A DNA stretch of 62,000 nucleotides from Hydractinia symbiolongicarpus (lineage: Eukaryota > Cnidaria > Hydrozoa > Anthoathecata > Hydractiniidae). Location: NCBI RefSeq assembly GCF_029227915.1, contig NC_079885.1, positions 9,785,001 through 9,847,000 on the forward strand, written 5' to 3'. A program made the position numbers and the translations under genes. This document shows, piece after piece, positions 1 through 10,280 of the stretch. Positions within the stretch are counted from its first letter, which is position 1. Each line of letters starts with the position of its first letter. The notes beneath the pieces were generated by a model that did no database searches, was not told the DNA's origin, and worked only from the letters and a program-made list of their open reading frames with translations.

Positions 1-877
1 TTCTAGATGAATGATCAGACAAATTTTTAATTCTTGAGGAATCATTATTTTTTGTGGGTAAAGGATTTATTAAGGAGGGTTCACCATCCACAAAATGTCC
101 AGAACAAACTCTCCTATGAGCATTCGGAGTTCAGGGTTAACCCTTGGCATCCACACGATTAATAAGTCTAATCAATTTATCACGGCGAACAGGATCTTAT
201 TCCATTTTTCAAGCTTTCTTGAACCATTTTTACAGTCCTTTACGGCGCAGAAATAAGAAGTAGTCATCTCTTTGATTAGTTTAAAAATCAAAAATAAACA
301 GTCACTACCAAGGAAAGGACCACTAATAACAAAAACAGCTCAATTTTTTGTGTGCGCGTTACATGCACTCCATTAAAAACGCACAAAATCCTAAACAACG
401 GGAATTGTAAAGGCTTGTATTTTGCTGCAATAACGCAATGTATAAAAACTAGTCAAACATTTTGAAAAGAACCGCGAAGGTTAGCTATGGCTTAAAAATG
501 TTATTTAATTTCGTAGCATCGCAAAATTTTCTTCCTGCAAAATGTACAAATTTTGCGGTAAAGCTGAAACGTGAAGGTTTCCTCCTTAAACACTATCTTC
601 TCTTAATGTAGACATAGCTACATTGGTATCAGAATGCGTTCAGTCAGAGTGAAGACTATTTGACAGTCAGTGTCAGAACATAATTTATGCATTGTTCATG
701 TATAACATGTCATCTCCAGAATAAATCATACTTTCTAAAATTCAAAAAATGTTACTCATAGTAATTAAGTAGTCTATTTTACGGAACATATTTTGCAGAA
801 CGAGTTGAGGCTTTTGAAAACAAAAAGAACAAGCCACCACGCTATGCCAGGAGCATCAGAAGAGTAAATAAAATATC
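1..877. other. Intergenic, no gene recognised
   Basis: All reading frames here are broken by stops within a few dozen codons. I saw no splice-linked coding signal, RNA gene or clear repeat. The sequence is AT-rich, unremarkable intergenic DNA leading into the satellite that follows. Confidence 0.5.
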
Positions 878-1373
878 TAGCTAGCTATAAATTCACAAAA
901 TCAAAAAAAAATCTGGGTAGCTATAAATTTACCAAATCAAAAAATAGATAGGTAGCTATAAATTCACTAAATCAAAAATAGATAGGTAGCTATAAATTCA
1001 CTAAATCAAAAATAGATAGGTAGCTATAAATTCACTAAATCAAAAATAGATAGGTAGCTATAAATTCACCAAATCAAAAATAGATAGGTAGCTATAAATT
1101 TACCAAATCAAAAATAGATAGGTAGCTATAAATTTACCAAATCAAAAATAGATAGGTAGCTATAAATTTACCAAATCAAAAATAGATAGGTAGCTATAAA
1201 TTCACCAAATCAAAAATAGATAGGTAGCTATAAATTTACCAAATCAAAAATAGATAGGTAGCTATAAATTCACCAAATCAAAAATAGATAGGTAGCTATA
1301 AATTCACCAAATCAAAAAATATCTGGGTAGCTATAAATTCACGAAATCAAAAAATATCTGGGTAGCTATAAAT
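878..1373. repeat. 34-bp tandem satellite, about 14 copies
   Basis: The unit reads roughly GGTAGCTATAAATT, then (C/T)ACCAAATC, then AAAAATAGATA, for 34 bp. It repeats head to tail with only a few substitutions (TTCACC/TTTACC, ACTAAATC/ACCAAATC). The outer units at both ends are diverged, carrying AAATCTGGG in place of AATAGATAG. This is the usual pattern of an array homogenised in its centre. Each unit contains GTAGCTATAAATT, related to the TAGCTA-rich tract near 15.1-15.3 kb. No coding potential was seen. Confidence 0.95.
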
Positions 1374-3505
1374 TATATTTTATTTACATGGTGGTGGACC
1401 AACAGTTCACCACATGTTAATTGCGGTTCCTGAAGTAAGTAGTTATACCTTGTTGAGAGGCTTGGCTTTGATTGCATTCAGTATTCAAGTGTCAACAAAG
1501 ATGGCTACTAGCATCATTGAAGGATATACTTTAGAAACTCAATGTTATTTCAAATCTAGAATGGTAGACTAGTGAAAAGGGTGGTCACAAGGCATGAACA
1601 ATAGGGGCCCTCAAGGTAACTAACCAATACTGTTGTAGATCCAGGCCCCTAAGATTGCCTTGCCTACCTATAAATTGGGAGCAGCTAAAGTCAACTAGTT
1701 TCCATCATCACATTTTGCTAATAGTTTGGTTTGATCATCACATTTTGCTTAACTGAAATAATTTTAGGTTGGCTCCACGTTTTCAGGAAGCATCTATCAC
1801 TGCAACCTACTAATATCATCAACTCCATCTTTTGGCTTCAATTACTATAATGGCAGTGCATCCAATGACAACCAATGACTGTAGCAAATTTTGGATCATG
1901 TACCTCTGGTATCAGGAGAAACTTTCAGATATTTCTTCAGGACAGATATTGCATGTAGCCAGGTCGGTTTGTTTCATTTTATATATTATATCATGTTAGG
2001 AGCCCAGAAACTGTCACTTTTTAACCACCTAGAGCCATTCCAAAATAATACTTGCAGGCTTGTTTTCGTAAGTTATTGGTGAATATAATTGCTTTGGGGG
2101 CAATATTCAGGCTATAAATTTGGAGAAACTATATTCTGTAAAAGACATGCAAAACGGTATCTATTACTAATAAAAATTTTGATATTTAATCTATTTGAAA
2201 CATTTAGTCACATGGAGGAGGAGAAATATAAAGAAATAAGCAACAACAACAAAACAAACTGCATTGTAAATAGGCTTTATTTGTATTATTAGATCATAGT
2301 ACACCATAAACAACAACAGATAAATAAAATAAAAATAGCAAAATTATATCATGATTTTGCACAAGTAAAGGCCGCTATATAAAATTTGGTTTTTACGCAG
2401 CAATAGCTAATTAAAAACAACACAACCTACCACAACAAGTGAATGACCACTGATTTAGCACAACATTCAGTCAAAAATATGTAGCCCTTATTGGCTAAGA
2501 CTCTAAAATGTTGAATCAAACTTGGAAATACCTAGCTGTTATGCGATAAACACTAACTACTTAAAATTTTTAACAAAACAAATCATTTAAAAACAGATAT
2601 CGTTAACTACATTTACACATTTTGTGTCAATCAGGATAACGCTGTATATGTATATATGCTAAGTCATTTCGTTATGTTGGTAGAACCACAAACATTTTCC
2701 ATGCCTGTCAGCATAACTTCTTTAGTGAAATGTGAAAAACTTTCGTCATTTCACCCATTAATTAAAACCATGATTTTTTCCTAATTTTTATAATTAACAT
2801 CGTTCCCAGGAATTATCTCGATATAAGATTAGAGCTTTTAAACCAATCATCATCAAGTCTTGTCGAAGTCATTCTCCCAAAACTAGTCACGACTAGTGTT
2901 CTCGTCTGTGGCCTTGTGGCATTTTAAGAAATCGTTTAAAAAGTGTTTATTGCCAGGAGCTTTGAATCTACAAAGCAAACATACAAGTTGTTATGCAGCT
3001 ATTCGATTTATTGTATTGTTATACAATGTCTTGTTACTTGTGGGTACCCCAAGACAACACAAGAACTTTGAGTTTGAGACAGGCCTTTTTAGAGTTGTTG
3101 AAAGTGAAACTATAAACAGTTTCATGCTCAAACTTGCTAGCACAGCAATAGAAAGCTCAAGAATCAATGGAATTAAAAGTAAACAGATGTACCTGAAAAC
3201 GTTTTCATTATAAAGTGAATGCTATAATTTTGTTACCTCAAAAAAGTCTGTTTATTTTGCCAAACTGCTTTCTTCTGCAATCCCAGGCAACACAGAGCAT
3301 AAATGTTTTCCAGTCATGTTTCTTCTTAGCAACATTGCTCAATTTCATTCCGCAATCATATATTCAAGCCTTCCATTTACTTGCTGCAAGTCAATACAAA
3401 ACTTTCTCAGCCTTTAGACATGTTGAATCCTACCCTATCCAACCGACCGGCTACCGGGAGGCAATAACAATAGGTAGAGTAAATTAATTTCAATCTTTCT
3501 TTACT
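1374..3505. other. Intergenic, no gene recognised
   Basis: Open frames here (for example 2896-3213 and 3215-3487 on the plus strand) lack recognisable domains, begin at non-ATG codons or have AT-driven composition, and are not joined by convincing splice sites. I treat them as chance ORFs. No RNA gene or repeat array was seen. Confidence 0.45.
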
Positions 3506-3676
3506 GTAAATTTCGACGACTTCGGCGGGATTCTTCTTGACGTCACATATTCTTTGTTTTACAAGAGTCCAAAAGTCCACACTTCGGCGCGATTCTTCTT
3601 GTCGTCAAAATTATTTGTTTGTTTAAGAGGGTCAAAAGGCCACACTTCGGCTGCCGCCGAAGTCGACTATTTTACG
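3506..3676. repeat. Short element with inverted ends and two internal direct repeats
   Basis: The left end (CGACTTCGGCGG near 3512) is matched in inverted orientation by CCGCCGAAGTCG near 3655. The similarity extends outward over GTAAAAT-like bases. Between them lie two direct copies, about 70 bp each, beginning ACTTCGGCG(G/C)GATTCTTCTTG. It looks like a small MITE or foldback element. No target-site duplication could be assigned. Confidence 0.5.
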
Positions 3677-5070
3677 GCAGAAAACAAGGAATCGCGCAAC
3701 AATCGGCAAAAAGCGGCAAAATGTAGTTAAACTACCGTGAAACCAGAGAGTTGAGCCTCGTGAAACACTCCTGAGTAGTTTAGATAAATTTTAACTCGAC
3801 TCCTGGGCGCAAGGAACCTTTTTAAACGCAAAAAAAAAACAAAAAAAAAATTATGCGTTACTTTCAACCGATTACTAGTTTAGATCCACATGATCTTCTC
3901 ATTGGCAATTTCTACTTAGGCGATCCTACCTCACTTTAAGTTGGATTTTTTAATTTTTTTTTTGCAATATGTGTCCAGTCTTTAGGATCAATTTTATAAA
4001 CATTTCACATAGCTGTATTTTGAATGCTACTCAAAATTGTTCGATCAGGCTATATCTGTTGTGCAATTTGGAAATCTGGAAATGCTTTTATTGTCAGTGC
4101 CCTTAATTTAGAATGGTTGGGCATATAAATACGGTTATGCTTCCGATTGTATTCCCTTTATATTAGGCATTTAAATAAGTGTCATTGTAGAGTGATTAAG
4201 TACAGTACAGTCTGAATGTAATCTACCGCGTACACGCTAATATCACACCTTTACGTGGAGGACGGCAGTCGTTTGTCTTTTGTTATAATTAAATCCCTTG
4301 AGCGTTTTGCGAGTTTATATTTGCGTGTTAAAAATCAATGCGCTCGTGAAGAAATATTGGAGCAATTAATAAAAATCTTTCGCGAAGTTTTATAATACAT
4401 TGCGCGGGAATGTATTGTTGATTTAATTACTTTAAAAAAAGAAAAAAAAAAAAAAAAGAAAAAAAAAAAACTTCAGCGCGTTTCATCTGAGAAACATTCG
4501 AGAAGCATTGTTCACAACTATTAAATGCCGCTTTTCGTTTAAAAAATTCTATCGCCTCTTTCGATTTCAAACTTCAAAACACGATCTAAAAAAGCATTTC
4601 TATCGCCGCTATTCGTTAGAACTTTTAAAATTTCCAGGGAGAAATTTGAAAACTAATGAATGACAAAATCCCAAAAGTTTATCTTCAAATTTTTAATTTT
4701 GTTAATGTAAAAGTAATCCACATGAAAAAAGTTTCTGATGTTTTATGAAGAAATCTTCCATATTAGCCATTATACATTTGCCCTAGAGTGATTAATAAAT
4801 AAGGTCAGGCTTCTATTTTCAGAACTGCTATTTACATTTAACATCAAGGCATCCAAAACAGCTCCATTTAGGAAAGGGCTAAGGCTGGCCCATTGTTCGT
4901 TTTATCAAATGGGGATTTTATTACCCGAATTGTAAAAGGCTAATTTATAGGCACTTGCATGTAGTTTTTTTTTTCATGTCTATTTGTTAAGCCTGTTATG
5001 GCATCTTGAATTATCTCGTCGTAGTTCTCGTCAAAAATATTGCCTGATAGATAATGAATTTTCATTTGGG
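3677..5070. other. Intergenic, homopolymer tracts only
   Basis: There are long A-rich tracts at about 3831-3850 and 4434-4470. No open frame of note and no splice-linked exons were found. Nothing else is recognised. Confidence 0.45.
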
Positions 5071-5145
5071 GAATTGGGGGTGCTGGGCTGCCCTGGGCAG
5101 CCACAAAGTGTAGAGATGTGCGTGTACCCCTGGAAGAGTATGGTG
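5071..5145 (+). repeat. Solo copy of the terminal repeat of the 5759-6331 element
   Basis: This block (TTTGGGG, AATTGGGGGTGCTGGGCTGCC, then GATGTGCGTGTACCC) aligns with the left terminal repeat at 5762-5828 and, inverted, with the right one at 6260-6328. It is therefore a third copy of the same repeat end. I could not find its inverted partner. A minus-strand open frame crosses it but has no recognisable domain. Confidence 0.5.
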
Positions 5146-5345
5146 AATTAAGTACAGGTGCGAGGAGATGAACGACGGTGCACCACGCGAGCAGGACAGA
5201 TGACTGGGGAAATAACAGCAGAGGGATGCGGCGCTGACAGTCAGAGGTGGTGCACCAAGAGGTTAATAACAGGTGTGAAATGCAAAAGAAGCTAGAGCTC
5301 ATAAAGAGTAGGTTCTTGTGAGGTATGATAGAGGAAATGGAATCA

Positions 5346-5482
5346 CAGGAGAGGAGCTCCGGATGTGATTGAGAGATTAGTTAAGCCAGAAAACACTACT
5401 AGGAGAAGAGCTCCGAATGTAGTGGAGAAGAGCGAACACTACTAGAAGAATAGCTCCGGATGTAGTGGAGAAGAGCGAATTT
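5346..5482. repeat. Degenerate ~45-bp tandem repeat
   Basis: There are three imperfect copies of a unit containing GAAGAGCTCCG(A/G)ATGTAGTGGAGAAGAGCGAA, separated by AACACTACTAG(A/G)AG. The first copy is the most diverged (GAGGAGCTCCGGATGTGATTG). Confidence 0.65.
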
Positions 5483-5758
5483 ATTGGGAACACGCACGTG
5501 AGCTTGAGACAATATCTTCTCTTCAGCCTAGCATCCTCACCCGATTCCGCCAAATTATCCTCAGTTTATTCTTACCACTAACAATTGATAGTGCTATTAC
5601 TGCTATAACTCTAAATTAAAGTACAATCCTTATTCATTGATTTTGTATTATTGACAGCAATTGTAGTTATTATTTGTCAATTTAAAGTTGTGTATTATCA
5701 GATTTTGAAAGTTAGCTAATAACATGATGGATTGCAAAATTGTCTCCTTTAAAAAATC

Positions 5759-6331
5759 CAGTTTGGGGTAAATTGGGGATGTCGGGCTTCCTTCGTCAGC
5801 CAAATGGGATGAAGATGCGTTTGTTTCCCTAACAAATGAGGTGCGTTTCCACGAGATACGCCATAGCAGGTAGTAGGCAATTTCCAAGCGAGTTGCTGAG
5901 GTGTAGGCGATTTCCAAGTGAGTCGCGGAGATGTAGGCAATTTCCAAGCGAGTTGCTGAGGTGTAGGCGATTTCCAAGTGAGTCGCGGAGATGTAGGCAA
6001 TTTCCAAGCGAGTTGCTGAGGTGTAGGCGATTTCCAAGTGAGTCGCGGAGAGGTAGGCAATTTCCAAGCGAGTTGCTGAGGTGTAGGCGATTTCCAAGTG
6101 AGTCGCTCAGATGTAGGCAATTTCCAAGCGAGTTGCTGAGGTGTAGGCGATTTCCAAGTGAGTCGCTCAGATATAGGCAATTTCCAAGCGAGTTGCTGAG
6201 TTAGCGTTTCCACGAGATACGCAGACGTTTCCACGAGATACGTCTTACTAAGGGTGAGGATGGAAACACACGCATCTGGTTTGGGCCCCCCTGATACCAA
6301 ACCTGACATCCCCCCCCTTTCCCCAAACTCA
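5759..6331. mobile_element. TIR-bounded non-autonomous element with internal minisatellite
   Basis: The left end (GTTTGGGGTAAATTGGGGAT, continuing to GATGCGTTTGTTTCC at 5829) is repeated in inverted orientation at the right end (GGAAACACACGCATCTGG to TTTCCCCAAAC at 6328). The arms are about 65-70 bp. Inside lie direct copies of GCGTTTCCACGAGATACG (5843 and 6204, plus a variant at 6225) that bracket a 60-bp minisatellite. Long terminal inverted repeats around a repeat core suggest a non-autonomous DNA transposon. No convincing target duplication was found. Confidence 0.65.
5873..6200. repeat. 60-bp minisatellite (two related 30-bp halves), 5.5 copies
   Basis: The unit is two diverged 30-mers, GTAGGCAATTTCCAAGCGAG followed by TTGCTGAGGT, then GTAGGCGATTTCCAAGTGAG followed by TCGCGGAGAT. 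The copies are nearly identical. The period is a multiple of three and contains no stop, so at least three frames on the two strands stay open across it. The proteins predicted there (repeats such as LEIAY and LAWKLP on the minus strand, RRFPSE on the plus strand) are best read as by-products of the repeat, not as a gene. Confidence 0.93.
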
Positions 6332-7709
6332 AGTGTAGTTATGACATGAAACAAGAGAAATATACTTCTAACATTATCTGTCATTGTTGTTGTTTGTTTT
6401 CGTGTTGTTGCTTCAGAACCATAGCAATTAATCAGATGGAAATTTTTCAAACTAAACATCTTAAAAAAAAACTTGATCAGCAAACATAGAAAACTTTTTT
6501 AAATTTATTTTTGGTGTAACATTTCCTACTTCCTTGATGTCAGTTCTCTGCTACCTCAATCCATCATTACCACAATCGTTAACAAATAAAATGTATTCAA
6601 TGCTTCAATCGGTAGCATATAATCGAAATAACATTTTAATGATGAACAAAGGCTTGCTGGAAAGTTGCGATAACTATCATTTTGGAGACATTGTGTCAGG
6701 TAAAAAAAATATTTGCGATTAGCTAAAGTGCCGCTCAAGAACGAAACGGATCGGATCTTGAAATATTACATTTCTTAATTTTAAATGGTTAATAAAACCT
6801 TTTTTTTAGGTTCATTTTAACACTAACTTTTCAACTTTTCTTGTGGACAGGAACTGAAAATTTTAAGGTGTGTCTACTAACCAAGGAGGTTTAAAGAGAG
6901 GTTTAAACCTCCTTGGTCTGATGAACTAATTAATCAATTTTAACTGTTATTCGTTAAATGGAAATTCAGTCAGAAGGACAAGTGTCACGTGATCTTATAG
7001 GTAATGTTTGCACATCAGCTGACATATCCACTCCTAAAACTTTTTTTGTGTTGGGCTCATACTTAAAATCAAAAAGAAAGAGATTTGTTGATATTTTTTC
7101 AATTCCGTGAACTCTTTATTGTGGTTTTTAAATTGTTTGTTAAATATTATCTATTATCTAAATTAAGGGTTAATTGTATAAACGAGAATGGTAACACAGG
7201 TTTTCCGAATTACATGTTCTTTCGAAATTTTAGAATTTTAATGTTTTGATTTTAGAATCATATTCAACATCATTAAATTGGTATGTGTATAAATTATTAA
7301 CTTAATCCAACATGTGAAAATTCTGTTTTGGCGGTGTTAATGTTACGGTCAAAATCTTCTTAATTTTCTACTTGTACCAATAAGCTTCGGTTTCAAGCAG
7401 ATCAATTGATCAATTAGGACAAAATTAAAAAATCTGTTGTAACAGGTTGTTTGTTTGTTGTATGAATCGGAAGATTTCACATTCTATCAATTTTCAGGTG
7501 AGGATTTCAAAAATCACATTCATTTTGCAGCGGTACATCAAACAAAAATAATTTGGGGTATTTTTTGATATTAGGTGCACCCATGCTCGGTGTGTATTTC
7601 TTGTTTTGCCTTTGCCGAATAGACTTGTTAAAAGGAAAAACCTGCCAAATGACCCTATTTTCTGTGTCGGCAAAAACAAGTTCATGCCAACAATGCACGA
7701 AATTTTCAA
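6332..7709. other. Intergenic, no gene recognised
   Basis: Short open frames at 6534-6722 (+) and 7494-7709 (-) have no recognisable domain and no splice partners. The only notable structure is the palindromic hairpin at 6880-6917, listed separately. Confidence 0.4.
6880..6917. repeat. Perfect 16-bp-arm hairpin, ACCAAGGAGGTTTAAA family
   Basis: The left arm ACCAAGGAGGTTTAAA (6880-6895) pairs exactly with TTTAAACCTCCTTGGT (6902-6917) across a 6-nt loop. The same motif forms a hairpin at 53613-53642 and appears as a single arm at 11679-11695. This marks a dispersed palindromic repeat. Confidence 0.85.
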
Positions 7710-7795
7710 GCTATAAATAACAAATGCGATATATTTTTATCGGATTTGCTGAGACAGGTAAATTCCCGTGGATTTTTCCACGGGCTATCGACTAG
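7710..7795 (+). mobile_element. Short Helitron-like copy (3' end clear)
   Basis: The 3' end has a hairpin (CCCGTGGA, TTTT, TCCACGGG) followed by CTATCGACTAG and a flanking T. This matches the Helitron rule of a short hairpin a few nt before CTRR-3'. The 5' part (CTATAAATAACAA) resembles the 5' end of the better-preserved copy at 14700-14841, but the initial TC is changed. A more decayed hairpin (CCCGTGAATTCTGCCACAGG) at 7939-7958 may be another remnant. Confidence 0.55.
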
Positions 7796-8237
7796 TCTTC
7801 ATAATAATAGCCACATTTGTTCGTGCGCCTAAACCAAGCTGTGCTCTGCCACCCTGGATGTCCTCCAAGATGTAATGCATGAAACATGCTAAGCATGCAC
7901 TATAAAAGGATTCAGAAAATATGCACAATAGGGAATTTCCCGTGAATTCTGCCACAGGCTAATGACTACACGCTTTTTTCTTTATTATAGGAGTATCAAA
8001 ATTTTAACCAGGCTAAACATTATTCTTATTTTTCTCTTGTTTTTAACAATAAACCTATTCCAGTTTGATGTTCTGATAAGCATGTTCTGTTATGAAAGAA
8101 AAAGCAATGCCACATGTATATAAAAATCGAAGAAAATGAGAAAGCAAAGACCAACAAACACATTGGTGTTCTATGTCGCGAATAACAAAACAGAATTTTT
8201 TATTATCTTGTTTATTAATATCCTTATATTTTTAGAA

Positions 8238-8492
8238 ATGGAAGGCGTAATGATTAACCCATCAATTTCTGATCCATATTTTGGACAAAATCAAGAATTT
8301 CAAACCCAAGCCCAAACACAAAACGAACCTCACCCTTCATCTGCTGATCAAAGCAATACACCACCTCCGCAGATACCTTAAAGTAACTTTGAATCCGTTA
8401 TTTTGTCTCCCCCAAATGTTTCACCTGCGCAAGTTGTACAAACTTCTGTTATGGCACCTCAAGAAGACCGCAAGTCACAGGTGGAATACACA
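8238..8492 (+). pseudogene. Unrecognised stop-interrupted coding remnant
   Basis: A frame starting at ATG 8238 gives about 47 residues rich in Q, P and S, then one TAA at 8379-8381. The same frame then reads on for about 36 residues (SNFESVILSPPNV...) to a TGA. A shifted frame from about 8485 to 8562 gives WNTHDKFGMKKEHYEW, which also looks protein-like. I do not recognise the family. A broken gene or transposon ORF is possible, and so is chance. Confidence 0.25.
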
Positions 8493-8857
8493 TGATAAAT
8501 TTGGTATGAAAAAAGAACATTATGAATGGTGTTTTAAAAAACTAATTAAGTATATATACGATTGAGATCATTTCTGAGAAATTGCCGTGAGGAGCGATTT
8601 CTTTTATGCGGGTGGAGGCTTTAATTTAGTATCCTCACGAGGGCAACCCATAGTTTGACCGGGGTGAGATGTTGAGATTTTGAAATATTAGATTGCCGAA
8701 ACCGCATTAAAGTTCAATAAAAATTAGGTGTTGTTCTTTTATTAAAACACACAATCTTGCAAAACACTGCATAAAATAACTAGCAATATTATATTAGGAC
8801 TATATTCCGCATCACAAGAGACCAAATTTTAAAAGGTGTCACCTTTGCCAATCTTCT

Positions 8858-8894
8858 GATCTTAGGAGGATAGAAGTATCCTCCTAATATGATC
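8858..8894. repeat. Small hairpin with TAGGAGGATA arms
   Basis: GATCTTAGGAGGATA (8858-8872) pairs with TATCCTCCTAATATGATC (8877-8894) across a 4-nt loop, with a short asymmetry near the base. It resembles, but does not clearly belong to, the AAGGAGGTTTAAA hairpin family. Confidence 0.55.
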
Positions 8895-9769
8895 TAATTA
8901 ACACTTACGACTCCAGAATGATGTCATTGGAAATTAGGCTATATGGTTAGATCCAATACCTTAAACGGTACTAAATTTACCGACGTAAGCGGGGTCTATT
9001 TTTTTGTTTTTCGGTCTTTTCGGGCTGTGGAGAGGATTATTCCATAATGTGGATATTATGGAAAGTACAGCGCATCTTCGACGTTGTTTACTTGGTCCAA
9101 TCTTGTCCCTAATGGTCTTTTCGGACAGAGGAGGTTGTACTTGCCTTCACCCCTGCTACAATAAAACTTTTGCAGCTTTCCAGCTGTAACGTATTGGCCA
9201 AGTCATGTTGTTCAGTCATTTCCACATGTTCTGCTGGATTTCTTTCTCCTACGAGTGCACCCTCCTAGAAGTCCCAAACTGAGATAAATGCAGTATTAAA
9301 GCAAAACAAAATGGTAAATGACAGATTTAAATTTTTACCAAGATCAGGGTTTGCACTTTTATACCAACTTCTTTTTATTCTGTTATTTATAGTATCTTAT
9401 CAATTTCATTATCATGGCTTTCTTTCTTCTTATTGGTGCATCACTCTGCGCAAAAACAGTAGCTGATTGGTCAAATTTTAAACTTTTAAATAATGCCGAC
9501 TTCCACTACTAATTCTGTTTTTCTTATTATGACATCAGAGGGGAAACCATCGATTTGTGCAAAATTTCCAATTTAAAATGCAAACTCCTGATTGGTTCAA
9601 CAGTAAGTATAAATTTTTAACTTTATTACACAAGGGAGGCACAACATTTCCACTACAATGATTCGAAAAATTTCGGCCTTTTTTATTTTCAGACAAATTG
9701 TCAAAATTTTTGTGTCCGATCTTTTTCAATGCCCGAACTTTTTAATTGCCCTATGATGATATGAAACTA

Positions 9770-10177
9770 CATTTAAGTCCCAGTAACTCGAATCTCCAAG
9801 GAACCGAGAAAGAGAGTTTGTCGTTCGAATTTAGTCTAAAAACAAGATTATAGTGGGAATAAAAGCAATCTTAGCGATGAAAAAGGAGTGCAAGACCCTT
9901 GTAAATTGAATTTTCCTTGACAGACAACATTATCTATCTATATTTCATCAGGAGTTGAAAAAAATTAAAAAAAAAAGATCTGACATCTATCTAGTCTTTG
10001 ATTTGATTTTTTCGAGTGAAAAGTTCGAGTTTTTTGAAGAAATTAACCTGGATCGAGTTTTCAGATGTTCGAGTTATCCGAGGTTCGAGTTACCCGGAGT
10101 TTTTTAAAAAGAACTTCAAGGGACCCAAGAAAATTGTTCGAGATAGACAATGAATTCGAGTTACCGTGAGCTAAATG
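9770..10177. mobile_element. 408-bp TIR element flanked by TA
   Basis: The left end is TA, then CATTTAAGTCCCAGTAACTC and GAAT. The right end, read inverted, is TA, then CATTTAGCTCACGGTAACTC and GAAT. Many internal TTCGAGTT/GTTCGAGTTA motifs continue the subterminal similarity. TA flanks and this end style fit a Tc1/mariner/pogo-superfamily MITE. No transposase remnant is visible. Confidence 0.7.
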
Positions 10178-10191
10178 TAGTTCATTCATAA

Positions 10192-10280
10192 AACCTCGAT
10201 CCCAGGGCCTGTAGCGTTTTTTGATATGAGGATGAAACGTGTACGTATCAAGAAATGCTATAGGCGCTGGGATCGAGGTT
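10192..10280. mobile_element. 89-bp MITE with 35-bp inverted repeats, AACCTCGATCCCAG family
   Basis: The arms run AACCTCGATCCCAGGGCCTG onward to TTTTGATA, and inverted from TATCAAGAAATGC to CTGGGATCGAGGTT. They cover nearly the whole element with about 19 bp between. Related single ends occur at 13990-14030 and, inverted, near 20533-20554. A second full but diverged element is at 14467-14581. It lies 14 bp from the preceding TIR element. Confidence 0.85.

Noticed and set aside
878-1373. CRISPR-like array
   Set aside because: The units are contiguous 34-bp tandem repeats without unique spacers, in an animal nuclear genome.
2896-3487. Two consecutive plus-strand ORFs (105 and 90 codons)
   Set aside because: There are no ATG-supported starts, domains or splice consensus joining them. 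Composition is consistent with chance.
5749-6483. 244-codon minus-strand ORF with decapeptide repeats, and overlapping ORFs on both strands
   Set aside because: The repeats come from a stop-free 60-bp minisatellite that keeps several frames open at once. No splice or promoter evidence favours any one of them.
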